A DNA stretch of 44,844 nucleotides from Candidatus Brocadiia bacterium (GTDB taxonomy: Bacteria; Planctomycetota; PUPC01). Below, piece after piece: positions 33,029 to 41,624 of the stretch. Position 1 is the stretch's first letter; each line of letters begins with the position of its first letter. The notes beneath the pieces were generated by a model. It had not been told where the DNA came from. It did no database searches and worked only from the letters and a program-made list of their open reading frames with translations. The DNA lies in NCBI GenBank assembly GCA_030605345.1, contig JAUWIN010000008.1, positions 1 through 44,844 on the forward strand, written 5' to 3'. A program made the translations under genes and the position numbers.

Positions 33029-33294
33029 GAATCGTCGAACAAGTTGAAGGCCGAGACGGGCCATTCATCCGGGACGCGGTACGTTCTTGTCTTTTCGTGC
33101 CCCCCGTTCCGCTGCCGGCAACGGCCGCAGAGCTTGTTCCATGGCCCACGCGACTTGAAGGGCCGGTCACAGCCCAGGCAGATTCGCACCCGCGCGTGGG
33201 GGCCGTTGAGTCTGGCTCGGCTCCCGTTGCGACGGCCGGCGCCGCCACGGGTCCGCCGATTGCCCCGGCTTGTGTGCGATGAACGGTAGCTCAT
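33025..33294 (-). CDS. Small zinc-ribbon protein
   Basis: An 89-aa basic protein. The N-terminal half is Arg/Gly/Ser-rich, followed by a two-knuckle zinc motif CLGCDRPFKSRGPWNKLCGRCR (Cys spacing CX2C-X13-CX2C) and a short acidic end. Small proteins with a similar CxxC...GPxNxLCxxCR knuckle occur in several bacterial groups without known function. ATG 33294 follows GAGAGGT at 5 nt; a longer frame reaches 33321. It is encoded tail-to-tail with dapF, overlapping at the stop codons. The intact motif and ribosome site argue against a shadow frame. Confidence 0.7.
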   Translation of the reverse strand: MSYRSSHTSRGNRRTRGGAGRRNGSRARLNGPHARVRICLGCDRPFKSRGPWNKLCGRCRQRNGGHEKTRTYRVPDEWPVSAFNLFDDS

Positions 33295-33411
33295 TTGACC
33301 TCTCGGCCAACAGGCTTCCACCTGTTTGTTATCGGAGCCTGGCGGAACGCTTTAGCAAAAAAGCGGGCCGGCATAGAGCCTGCGGAGGCCGGAAGTATTA
33401 GGAGCGAAAAA

Positions 33412-34236
33412 GTGAAAGTGTGGAACAGCGTGGGATTGGCCGTGTTGTTGGCATCAGGGTGCGCCAGGGTAGTTACCATCGAGGCGGAAGTGCCGCCCCT
33501 GGTCCCCGGCCTGAAAAACGTCAGCACGGTAGCCGTCGGGAAGTTCACCAGCAGGGACAGAACTCCGCAGCTCGACGCCCAGAACGTGGCCTCGATGCTG
33601 GCCGCCGAAATCCGCGACAGCGCCCGGTACCAACTCGCCACCCCCGCGGCCGACGCTCAGGGCGTCGTTTCGGGGCGGGTGTCCTGCCGGATTACGGAGG
33701 GGACGGCGGAGCGCCAGTTTGAAACCCTCAAGACCCACACGGCCGAGGTCGCTGTGACCTTCACCGGCACAGCCGGCAAGACGCTGAAAGTATTCAGCGT
33801 TACAGAAAGGCCGACAATCGAGGACAAGCGGAAAATCGCACAGAAGCTTCCACAGGCCGAGAAACTCAGACGAGCGCTTCTGCGCGCCTGTGTGCGGTCA
33901 TTTGTCCACGACATCTCACCCAGGAAAGTGCGTGTCAAGGTGCCGAGGCCCGGGCTGTTCGGCCCCCGCCACACCAGGCGAGGCATCGACAATCTGCTCG
34001 CGAGCCCCGGCGAGGCGATTATGGAACTGACCAAGGCGATTGAGGAAAACCCCGAAGACGACGCGGCGTTGAATGCGCTCGGGTTTTGCAGCGAAGTAGC
34101 CGGCAACCTGGACTTGGCCCTGTCCAGTTACACCTACGCCGCAGCGCTTGACCCTCGAGACGAGTATCGGGAGAACATGCAGCGGGTGCACCAACTGCTC
34201 GAGCGCAGAAAAAACATAGAAGAAGCAGAGGAGTAA
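33412..34236 (+). CDS. Outer-membrane-type lipoprotein with TPR repeat
   Basis: A 274-aa lipoprotein: hydrophobic signal VWNSVGLAVLLASGC with the lipobox LASGC (Cys17). A beta-rich domain follows (LKNVSTVAVGKFTSRD, ASMLAAEIRDSARYQLA, GVVSGRVSCRITEG, like proteins that compute lipoprotein-associated flux or assembly factors). Next comes a C-terminal TPR-like pair (AIMELTKAIEENPEDDAALNALGF, NLDLALSSYTYAAALDPRDEY) and an acidic tail. GTG 33412 lies 7 nt after AGGAG; the upstream frame is not protein-like. It is 27 bp upstream of uvrC, so the two are probably co-transcribed. Function unknown. Confidence 0.78.
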   Translation: MKVWNSVGLAVLLASGCARVVTIEAEVPPLVPGLKNVSTVAVGKFTSRDRTPQLDAQNVASMLAAEIRDSARYQLATPAADAQGVVSGRVSCRITEGTAERQFETLKTHTAEVAVTFTGTAGKTLKVFSVTERPTIEDKRKIAQKLPQAEKLRRALLRACVRSFVHDISPRKVRVKVPRPGLFGPRHTRRGIDNLLASPGEAIMELTKAIEENPEDDAALNALGFCSEVAGNLDLALSSYTYAAALDPRDEYRENMQRVHQLLERRKNIEEAEE

Positions 34237-34263
34237 GCGAGCAACCGGATACTTGATGTTCAA

Positions 34264-36093
34264 ATGAAGGATCTGGAAAACAAAGTCACCGCGCTCCCCG
34301 CTGCGCCGGGCGTTTACATCATGAAAGATGCGCGGCAGGAGGTCATCTACGTGGGCAAGGCGAACGACCTCCGGGCGCGGGTGCGGTCGTATTTCCGTCG
34401 CAGCGGAGATAACCGCGCTTTCCATGATTTGCTGGTCTCTCGGATCGCAGACATCGACTTCGTGGTGACGGGAAGCGAGAAAGAAGCACTGATACTCGAA
34501 AACAACCTCATCAAGCAGTTCCGACCACGGTATAACATCCGCCTCCGCGACGAGAAAACGTACATCAGCCTGAAAATCGACCTGAACGAACCCTTTCCAC
34601 GCATTCAGTTTCCAAAGAAAGCCGCATCGCGCGCAGAAGTCGAGCAACGCAAGGGGCAGCGCGGTGTATTCTACTTCGGCCCGTATTCCTCGGCCAAGGC
34701 AGGGAGGGAAGCAGTCAGGTTCGTCAACTCCGTTTTCCCCGTCCGCAAGTGCAGCAACACCGTGTTCGGCAAACGCACCCGCCCCTGCATCAACGCGCAG
34801 ATGGGCAACTGCATGGCACCGTGCTCCGGTGAGGTCGATGAAAACGCTTACCGGGAGATGCTCAACGACGCCATCCTGTTTCTCCGGGGAAAAAACGACG
34901 ACGTCCTGCGGGCGCTTCGTGCGAAAATGAAGTCCGCCGCCGAGAACCGCGAGTACGAAATGGCCGCACAACTCCGCGACCGGATCGACGCGATAGAACG
35001 CACCATCGAGAAACAGAAGATCACGTCTGACCGGGATGTGGACAGGGACGTGTTCGGTATGTTCCGCGAGGCGGGGAAGGTGGCGTTCCAGGCGATGTTT
35101 GTCCGGGCCGGCCGATTGGAAGACGTCGCAACAAACGAGTTCGAGGGGCACGGCCTCATCGACGCCGAGTTGCTGGGCGAATTTCTGCGGCGGTTCTACG
35201 GGCAGATGAGGTTCACCCCGGGCGAAATCCTCGTGCCCGTCGAGCCTGCCGACCGCAGCACCATCCAGGAATGGCTCAGCGAAATGAGGGGGGCGGCAGT
35301 AAAGATTGCCGTCCCCAGGCGGGGCACCCGCCGCCAACTGCTCGAGATGGCCTGCCGAAACGCGCGAAGTTCGTTCGAGGCTCGGCACACCAGCAAAAGA
35401 AGGGCGAAAGAGCTGCTCGCCTCCTTAAAAGGATTGCTCGAACTGTGCAAAGTGCCGAGGCGCATCGAATGCTTCGACATCTCGAACACCGGCGGGAAAA
35501 CCGCCGTCGGCTCGCTCGCCGCATACACCCACGCCGCACCGGACAAGGCCCGGTACAGGCGGTTCAAGATAAGAACAGTCAAAGCACAGGACGACTTCGC
35601 GATGATGCGCGAAGTAATCGGGCGGCGCTATCGCCACCGTGAAGACCTCCCGGACCTTATCCTGGTGGACGGCGGCGCCGGGCAGGTCAGCACGGCCCGC
35701 CACGCACTGGGGGAACTCGGTCTGGAACACACCGACCTGGTCGGCATCGCCAAGCCGCGCACACGGACTGGCACTGAGCGTTTCTTCAAACCGGGCCGAA
35801 CCGACCCCATAGTGCTTCCATCCGACAGCGGCGAGTTGCTGCTGCTGGAGCGTATCCGCGACGAGGCACACCGGTTCGCCATCACATATCACAAGAAACT
35901 CCGCCAACGAAAGTTCCTGCACTCGGCGTTAGAAGATGTCCCCGGAATCGGCCCCAAGCGGATCGCCGCACTAAGAAAACATCTCGGAAGCTTCAAGGCC
36001 ATCGAACAGGCCACGGCGGGACAACTCGCCGAGGCGGAAAACATCCCGCCAAAACTGGCGAAAATTATTTATAACCACCTTCACCTGGCTTGA
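34264..36093 (+). CDS. uvrC: Excinuclease ABC subunit C
   Basis: Makes both incisions in nucleotide excision repair. The 609-aa protein has the GIY-YIG domain (GVYIM 16-20, YVGKA 29-33), the zinc/iron-type Cys cluster CSNTVFGKRTRPCINAQMGNCMAPC (about 163-188), a UVR motif (MKSAAENREYEMAAQLRDRIDAIE), an RNase-H-like domain (CFDISNTGGKTAVGSL, DLILVDGGAGQ) and C-terminal helix-hairpin-helix units (VPGIGPKRIAALRKHLGSF). All parts are intact. The start ATG 34264 gives the usual N-terminus. Confidence 0.95.
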   Translation: MKDLENKVTALPAAPGVYIMKDARQEVIYVGKANDLRARVRSYFRRSGDNRAFHDLLVSRIADIDFVVTGSEKEALILENNLIKQFRPRYNIRLRDEKTYISLKIDLNEPFPRIQFPKKAASRAEVEQRKGQRGVFYFGPYSSAKAGREAVRFVNSVFPVRKCSNTVFGKRTRPCINAQMGNCMAPCSGEVDENAYREMLNDAILFLRGKNDDVLRALRAKMKSAAENREYEMAAQLRDRIDAIERTIEKQKITSDRDVDRDVFGMFREAGKVAFQAMFVRAGRLEDVATNEFEGHGLIDAELLGEFLRRFYGQMRFTPGEILVPVEPADRSTIQEWLSEMRGAAVKIAVPRRGTRRQLLEMACRNARSSFEARHTSKRRAKELLASLKGLLELCKVPRRIECFDISNTGGKTAVGSLAAYTHAAPDKARYRRFKIRTVKAQDDFAMMREVIGRRYRHREDLPDLILVDGGAGQVSTARHALGELGLEHTDLVGIAKPRTRTGTERFFKPGRTDPIVLPSDSGELLLLERIRDEAHRFAITYHKKLRQRKFLHSALEDVPGIGPKRIAALRKHLGSFKAIEQATAGQLAEAENIPPKLAKIIYNHLHLA

Positions 36094-36095
36094 AG

Positions 36096-36135
36096 TTCGT
36101 CGAGTCCCTTATGGCTCATACATCTGAGCGACGAA
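36096..36135 (+). terminator. Hairpin after uvrC
   Basis: TTCGTCG (36096-36102) pairs with CGACGAA (36129-36135), with GCTCA/TGAGC (36114-36129) nested inside. It starts 3 nt after the uvrC stop. No clear T-run follows. Confidence 0.4.
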
Positions 36136-36177
36136 GTTGATTTTGCACTTATTCGCTATTTCCCAAGGAGATACATA

Positions 36178-37938
36178 ATGCGGTCATTGCTCTGCTTCTT
36201 GCTTGTCCTAAACGCGTCCCTGGCCTCGCTCGGTGCAGAGCCGGCAGCAAGGCCCGCACCAACCGTATTGAAATCGGTCGACGTTGTCACCAACCGTAAC
36301 GCCGCCAAGATTACATGGCTGGCCGAGGAAGGTGACGGAATCGACGGCTGGGTGGTTCAGTATGGGACTTACCAGGGCCTTCTGCATCGCACGTGGTACA
36401 TCAGAAAACTCCTCGAAGTCGGAACACGAGAGTTCACCATAACGGACCTCAAGCCGGGCAGGACGTACTCTGTCCGCGTGTATCCTTATGTCGCGCGGGA
36501 AAAGCGCATCTCAAGAGCGCCGACCTCCGGGCAGGTTCAGCGTCTTGAGGTTCGGGTCGGGCGGCGCGCCGAGGGCAGGCCCGCTCCGCCCGGAGAACTC
36601 AGGGCTATGTCCGACCACTCACGCGTCAGGCTCACTTGGGCCCCGAGCGAGGAGAGCAACGTCGCCGGTTATGAAGTTTTCCGTAAGGCACCGGGCCAAG
36701 AAGAGGCAAACCCGTATTTGAGGTTGCTTATCAACCAGGTGAGGCCGAGGGTCATGCACGCCGTGCACAGCCGTTGGCGGCCACGGCTGCCTGGGGTCTC
36801 TGAAATCCTCGACTCTGGCCTGGAAGAGGGCAAGGAATACGAATACTGGGTGCGGTCTTTTACCGACGACGAACCGCCGAAATACTCCGAGCCGGCGGGC
36901 CCCGTCATCGTGAAAACCGAACCTTACGTCCTGAAGTCGAGCAATGTCCTGTTCGTGCTCAACACCGAGGCCGAAAACGCTCGCAACATTATGGTCAATT
37001 ACTGCACGGCGCGGGGCATAGAAGACCCTGGCATCGTGCGGGCCAAGCTGCCGCTTGGTGGCTGGATTTCGCGTCGCGACTACGAGCGAAACCTGCTGGC
37101 GCCTGTTCGCAATTATCTGCAACACCACCAGCGCACCACCATCGTTGTGCTCGTCCGCGGCATACCATGGCGAATTGGGGAGAGCAAGCACAGTGCAAAT
37201 CGCCCCCCCTATTCCGGCTGGGAGCGGGCATCAGTGGATTCCGAATTGGCACTTGCCCGTTTCAAGGAATACCCCATTACAGGCCGCATCCCGAACCCGC
37301 TCTACAACAAGGCGGCCAAACTCACACCGGTGGACCGGATTCTGGGCGTGTGCCGGCTGGACGGGCCGGACGATAGTATCGCAGATGACCTGGTGAGGCG
37401 GGCGATGGCGGCGGAGGAGAAAGGGGTCGAGGGTATCGCGTTTTTCGACACCCGCGGCCTGAAGTCAGGTTCATACAAGAAGGGCGACACGATGATCCTC
37501 AACGCCGCCCGCATCGCACGGGAAGACGGCCGACTCACCGTAAAGGTGGACAACAAGAGCAAGGTGGTTGACCTGTCTCTGATGGACCAGAAGATTGGTT
37601 TTTACTACGGCTGGTACAAGGGCAGTTTCCAGCCAAAGAACAAGGCTTTCCGGTTCGGCCGTGGTGCGGTGGGCGCCCACTTGCATTCTGGCGCCGGCAG
37701 CGTAATCGAAAAGGACAGCCGGTGGGTCGGCGAGATGCTGTTTTACGGCGCCACCGCAGTGCAGGGCGTCGCCTACGAGCCGCTGCTTGATGGATTTCCG
37801 GCGGCCGACGCCCTCATCGACGCCCTGCTCAAGGGCCGCAACTTCGCCGAAGCCTCCCTCTCGTCCGCAAGATACCTGAGCTGGATGCCGATGAACATAG
37901 GCGATCCGCTCTATCGCCCTTTTGAGGCGAAGAATTAG
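36178..37938 (+). CDS. Secreted fibronectin-III/TIGR03790-family protein
   Basis: A 586-aa exported protein. Signal peptide residues 1-21 (LLCFLLVLNASLASLGA). Two fibronectin type III-like domains follow (about 30-120, with ITWLAEEGDGIDGWVVQYG and LKPGRTYSVRVYPY; about 138-245, with VRLTWAPSEESNVAGYEVFR). A TIGR03790-type domain (about 255-580) then shows ASVDSELALA, GVCRLDGPDD and GAVGAHLHSGAGS, then GATAVQGVAYEPLL. The TIGR03790 family has no established function. AAGGAG stands 7 nt before ATG 36178. It is placed between uvrC and comEC without an obvious pathway partner; extracellular binding or surface display is possible from the FN3 units. Confidence 0.82.
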   Translation: MRSLLCFLLVLNASLASLGAEPAARPAPTVLKSVDVVTNRNAAKITWLAEEGDGIDGWVVQYGTYQGLLHRTWYIRKLLEVGTREFTITDLKPGRTYSVRVYPYVAREKRISRAPTSGQVQRLEVRVGRRAEGRPAPPGELRAMSDHSRVRLTWAPSEESNVAGYEVFRKAPGQEEANPYLRLLINQVRPRVMHAVHSRWRPRLPGVSEILDSGLEEGKEYEYWVRSFTDDEPPKYSEPAGPVIVKTEPYVLKSSNVLFVLNTEAENARNIMVNYCTARGIEDPGIVRAKLPLGGWISRRDYERNLLAPVRNYLQHHQRTTIVVLVRGIPWRIGESKHSANRPPYSGWERASVDSELALARFKEYPITGRIPNPLYNKAAKLTPVDRILGVCRLDGPDDSIADDLVRRAMAAEEKGVEGIAFFDTRGLKSGSYKKGDTMILNAARIAREDGRLTVKVDNKSKVVDLSLMDQKIGFYYGWYKGSFQPKNKAFRFGRGAVGAHLHSGAGSVIEKDSRWVGEMLFYGATAVQGVAYEPLLDGFPAADALIDALLKGRNFAEASLSSARYLSWMPMNIGDPLYRPFEAKN

Positions 37939-37965
37939 GGAGAATGGCGCTGCTCACGTTCTGCT

Positions 37966-40470
37966 TCATCTCTCCGTGCGCACGAGCCACCCGCTGCCGG
38001 TCGAGATGAACTCAACATTTCCGCGATCGAAGGTATGATACACCCGAGCACCCCCCAGCAGACGTTTTACCTCTCTCCATTCGTTTTTCTCCGGGCGTTC
38101 GTTACTGACCACGGCGTAGTGTGGACTAACAGCTTGGATGAACTCGTCCAGCACCGGCTCCTTCGCGCCGTGGTGCGGGACATACAACACCTCCGCCCGC
38201 AGTTCGCTGCTCGTAGCGAGCAGCCCACCCATTCCGGCCCGTTCGATGTCGGCAGTAAGCAAGAGACTTCGTTCACCTGACTTTATACGCGCCACGAGCG
38301 ACCGGTCGTTCACCGCGTTCAGTTGCCATTGGGCCTGCGCCTTTGGCGGCCACAGTACCTCGATCTCCAGCCCCGGCAACTTTATCCTGTCGCCTGCGGC
38401 GACTTCAGTAAAGGGCAGGCCGCGACGCTCGAAACGCCGGATCAGTTCCTGGCCCGTCTCGTCCTCCCCGAAGGTGGCGTTGGCCACCACCCGCCCCACA
38501 GGGAAGCGGTCGAGCAGCGAAGACACCCCGTTCACGTGGTCTGCATCGGTGTGCGAAAGGACGAGGAGGTCAATCCTGCTGACACCCTTCCGCCAGAGCT
38601 CCAATGCGGCGGGGCCTTTTCCAACGTCGTAGGTGGAGAAGGGTGTCCCCGAGCCGCAATCGAAGACCACCGTCTGCTGCCCGCGAGTGATTACGGCGCA
38701 CATTCCATGCTCTGCGTCCACAAACGTCGCCGCAAGCTCCGGCCCAGGGCCCACCAAGGCGCGCCAGCCAAGGTACAAGCACATCACACACGACGGCGCC
38801 AGGATGGCGCGGGCACCCCTCACACCGCACCATCTTCTCGCCGTAACTGCCAGCAGCGCCCCATAAAACAACCATATCCATCCTTCCGGTGGCGGTCCAA
38901 CAAAAACATGCCCGAACGGGACCTCGCTTGCGAGCTCAACCGTGGCGGTAAACAAACCAGCAACAAGGCCAATCACCTTTGCCACCGGAAGAGCCAGCAC
39001 CGGCACCAACGACCCGAGCGCCAGGAAAACGAAGCCGAGCGCAATGAGCACAGAGACGACCGGAACCAACACGGCGGTGGCGACGATAGACACCGGCGTG
39101 ACTATATTGAAATAGTACGCCTGGAGCGGCGCCACGCAGAGCGTCGCCGCGGCACACACGCCCAGCGCGCCGACGACGACTTTTCGCGCCCTCCCGGCGG
39201 CGCTCCGGAACCGGCTCCGGCGCTCAGGCTCCACAAGCCGCTTCATTTCGTCCGGGGCACCTGTCATCAGCCCTGCAATGTCTCTCGCAAACAAGATGAT
39301 GCCGAGCACCGCCACGAACGTGAGTTGGAACCCTGCTTCGAACAACTGCTGTGGAGCCCAGGCAAGAATAATCAGTGCAGTTGCGGCAACCACGTTGATT
39401 GAGTCTCGAGAAAATCTCGTTGCTCCGGCCACCTCGAACATGACAATCATCAGCGTGGCGCGAGCAATAGCCGGGCGCAGCCCGGTCATAAGGGCATAGG
39501 AAATGACAACAGCCAGCACGATGACCCGCCTCGCCGAGGCCCGCACCAGAAGTATGCGGCAGAGCCAGAAGACGGCGGCGTAAACAATCGCGACGTGCAG
39601 CCCCGAGATAGCCAGAATGTGCATTGTGCCGCTCTTGCTAAAGAAACCCTCAAGCCGCCGGCTCAGCCGCGCCCGGTCACCCAACAGCACAGCCTTCAGC
39701 ACCAGCGGCGTTCCGGACACCTCGTCCGGAGCGGTCGGGAAAGACCTGTCGATCTGGTCCCGAAAGGCCCGCTTGGCCGCATACAAAAATCTGAAAAACG
39801 ACCCCGCACCTTCCTTTTCGACCTTGACCGCGTCGGTGCAGGAAACCCACATCCTTGCCACAATGCCCTGCGATGCAGCATAGCGACCGAACGGGCTCTG
39901 ACGGTTAATAAGTGCAACCGACCCGAACACGCGCACCCGGTCGCCGTGGGCGACCCTTTTGAGCTCGCCATCTACGGCCACGCTTACGTCGCCCGTGGTT
40001 TGCACCACACGCCCGTTGGACTCGGCGCGGTCCACGCTGACTCGGATGGTGCTGACTTGCCTGTGCCGAACCCCAGCGGTATCGAGGACTGGTTTGCCCC
40101 TGGCAACAGCGGTTTCTCCCCTGACCGTGCCGCAGATAGTGCAAAGAGTGGAACCCTGCCCCAGCCGTTGGCTAAGCGAGCCGGCGGCGGTGGTGTGGTA
40201 TGCCTGAGTCGCAGCGCCCGCGGCACCGGCCAGAAGGAGAATCAGAAATGACTGCAGGTTGTCATGCAGCACGCGGCGCAGAGCAGCCAGAGATACAACA
40301 CAAAAGCCGCTCAGCAGCAGCGCGCCCCAGAAACCCAGACAAAGGGTCCGCGCCGCGAGAATCCCAATCGCAAACGCGACCGCAGCGCTGAGCAGAGGGC
40401 GATGCTTGATTACTGACCGCTCGTGAACCTGCGATTCCGGCGGCTGCGCGGTCCCGCTGCGTTCGCTCAT
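37966..40470 (-). CDS. comEC: Competence DNA channel protein ComEC/Rec2
   Basis: Inner-membrane channel for single-stranded DNA uptake in natural transformation. The 834-aa protein has an N-terminal helical/OB-like DUF4131 region (about 30-230), the Competence domain with many helices and the signature SGTMHILAISGLHVAIV, and a C-terminal metallo-beta-lactamase-like domain with LSHTDADH (about 638-645), VVFDCGSG, and VPHHGAKEPV. The start is ATG 40470. A consensus-like minus-strand promoter lies about 125 bp upstream. Together with the pil operon at the other end of the window it suggests a competence pathway, though no comEA or dprA is seen here. Confidence 0.93.
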   Translation of the reverse strand: MSERSGTAQPPESQVHERSVIKHRPLLSAAVAFAIGILAARTLCLGFWGALLLSGFCVVSLAALRRVLHDNLQSFLILLLAGAAGAATQAYHTTAAGSLSQRLGQGSTLCTICGTVRGETAVARGKPVLDTAGVRHRQVSTIRVSVDRAESNGRVVQTTGDVSVAVDGELKRVAHGDRVRVFGSVALINRQSPFGRYAASQGIVARMWVSCTDAVKVEKEGAGSFFRFLYAAKRAFRDQIDRSFPTAPDEVSGTPLVLKAVLLGDRARLSRRLEGFFSKSGTMHILAISGLHVAIVYAAVFWLCRILLVRASARRVIVLAVVISYALMTGLRPAIARATLMIVMFEVAGATRFSRDSINVVAATALIILAWAPQQLFEAGFQLTFVAVLGIILFARDIAGLMTGAPDEMKRLVEPERRSRFRSAAGRARKVVVGALGVCAAATLCVAPLQAYYFNIVTPVSIVATAVLVPVVSVLIALGFVFLALGSLVPVLALPVAKVIGLVAGLFTATVELASEVPFGHVFVGPPPEGWIWLFYGALLAVTARRWCGVRGARAILAPSCVMCLYLGWRALVGPGPELAATFVDAEHGMCAVITRGQQTVVFDCGSGTPFSTYDVGKGPAALELWRKGVSRIDLLVLSHTDADHVNGVSSLLDRFPVGRVVANATFGEDETGQELIRRFERRGLPFTEVAAGDRIKLPGLEIEVLWPPKAQAQWQLNAVNDRSLVARIKSGERSLLLTADIERAGMGGLLATSSELRAEVLYVPHHGAKEPVLDEFIQAVSPHYAVVSNERPEKNEWREVKRLLGGARVYHTFDRGNVEFISTGSGWLVRTER

Positions 40471-40596
40471 AAGGCCCCGTAGCTATCTAGGCACGCACAA
40501 AATGCCGAAACCGTCGAGGTAATCCCGCCGTCGTCCCATTGCGTCCACATTTGCCCCATTAGCCTGAGGGGCTGGCACAGCGGCGTGTGTGCCCAA

Positions 40597-40625
40597 AATA
40601 TACTCCCCTGGCCGAAGGCGGTCAA
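40597..40625 (-). promoter_or_regulatory. Sigma70-type promoter for comEC
   Basis: Minus strand: TTGACC (40625-40620), 17-bp spacer, TATATT (40602-40597). The predicted leader before the start at 40470 is about 120 nt. The remainder of the 337-bp gap (40471-40807) holds the divergent promoter for the EIIA/V-ATPase operon and nothing else I recognise. Confidence 0.65.
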
Positions 40626-40706
40626 GTTCTCCACGGTTGGTCGAACGCGGGCCCTCTCGTAGTCGTTCCAAAAGCTGTCCGAATCACAGGCTTGTCAGAA
40701 TTAGCA

Positions 40707-40735
40707 TTGAAAAGCGCCGCAAGGTTTGCTAACAT
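40707..40735 (+). promoter_or_regulatory. Sigma70-type promoter for the EIIA/V-ATPase operon
   Basis: TTGAAA (40707-40712), 17-bp spacer, TAACAT (40730-40735), about 65 nt ahead of ATG 40808. Confidence 0.5.
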
Positions 40736-40807
40736 TTTGGGGAACAGGTGTTTCGCCGGCAGACGGGTACTGGCGCATCCTGCCTTCGGTGTAGAGAGCT
40801 CCACGGC

Positions 40808-41272
40808 ATGAAGCTTCTGGAAATCCTCGATCCCGGCGTCATCAAGGTCGGGATGGAGGCTCTGGACAAGGAAGAGGCCTTCGAGGAGTTGATTGACCTG
40901 CTGGTCAAGGCGGGCAAGGTCAAACATCGCCAGGGAGCGCTGGATGCTATCTACGCCCGGGAGGAAATGCGAAGCACAGGCATCGGCAGGGGCGTGGCTA
41001 TTCCGCACGGGAAGCACGAGTCGATCGAACAGCTCACCGCCGCAGCAGGTACGTCGAAGGATGGGATCGAGTTCGAGTCGATCGATGGTAAGCCGGTGCA
41101 TCTGGTGTTCCTTGTGCTCGCTGAGGTGAACAATCCCGGCCCGCATCTCCAGACCCTTTCCGAAATCGCAACCTGCCTCAACCAGCCAGGGGCGTACGAC
41201 AGGCTGGTGAACGCGAAAACGCCTGAAGAGTTCCTCAAACAATTTTTGCCCGCCGACGAAGAGGTGCTGTGA
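40808..41272 (+). CDS. PTS EIIA-type (fructose/Ntr) protein
   Basis: A 154-aa EIIA domain of the fructose/mannitol/Ntr class. The phosphoryl-accepting His is in RGVAIPHGKHESI (His67). KEEAFEELIDLLVKAGKV near residue 22 and VHLVFLVLAEVNNPGPHLQTLSEIA are family signatures. No EIIB or EIIC gene is adjacent. ATG 40808 starts the domain; the frame extends 20 codons upstream with non-family sequence. It ends 4 bp before the first V/A-ATPase subunit, so it is probably co-transcribed with the ATPase. A regulatory (PtsN-like) rather than sugar-transport role is the likely one, as inference. Confidence 0.88.
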   Translation: MKLLEILDPGVIKVGMEALDKEEAFEELIDLLVKAGKVKHRQGALDAIYAREEMRSTGIGRGVAIPHGKHESIEQLTAAAGTSKDGIEFESIDGKPVHLVFLVLAEVNNPGPHLQTLSEIATCLNQPGAYDRLVNAKTPEEFLKQFLPADEEVL

Positions 41273-41276
41273 CAGG

Positions 41277-41603
41277 ATGAAAGAAACCATCGCCGAAATG
41301 CTGAAGGTGGAAGCTCAAGCGAGAGACATCGTGGCTGAGGCGGGCAAACAGGCGGAGGAAATCGTCCGAAACGCCCGAACCGAAGCCGCCGCCATCCAAG
41401 ACGCGGCCCAACGCGACGCCCAAGCCGCTTCCGCTGAAACTATCAAGCAAGGTGTCGAACAGGCCCGAAAACGCCGGAACCAAATCCTTGCGGAGATCGA
41501 CACCAAAACTGAACGACTGCGACACGTGGAGCAAAAAAAAACCGAAGAAGTGCAAAAACTCATCCTCGCTGCGTTGACCGCCCGCCAGCAGGCCCAAACA
41601 TGA
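41277..41603 (+). CDS. V/A-type ATPase peripheral stalk subunit (H/G-like)
   Basis: A 108-aa almost fully helical protein rich in Ala, Glu, Lys and Arg (EAQARDIVAEAGKQAEEIVRNARTEA, KQGVEQARKRRNQILAEID), as expected for a right-handed coiled coil of the AhaH/G or E-type stator. It has no membrane helix. It lies directly upstream of subunit C and I genes, which decides the assignment. Whether it corresponds to subunit H/G or an N-terminal part of E cannot be settled from the coiled coil alone. Confidence 0.75.
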   Translation: MKETIAEMLKVEAQARDIVAEAGKQAEEIVRNARTEAAAIQDAAQRDAQAASAETIKQGVEQARKRRNQILAEIDTKTERLRHVEQKKTEEVQKLILAALTARQQAQT

Positions 41604-41624
41604 GCCGACGCCGGCGCTAAACTT

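Noticed and set aside
33916-35388. Long minus-strand open frame (490 codons)
   Set aside because: Antisense shadow of the lipoprotein and uvrC genes; no recognisable domain.
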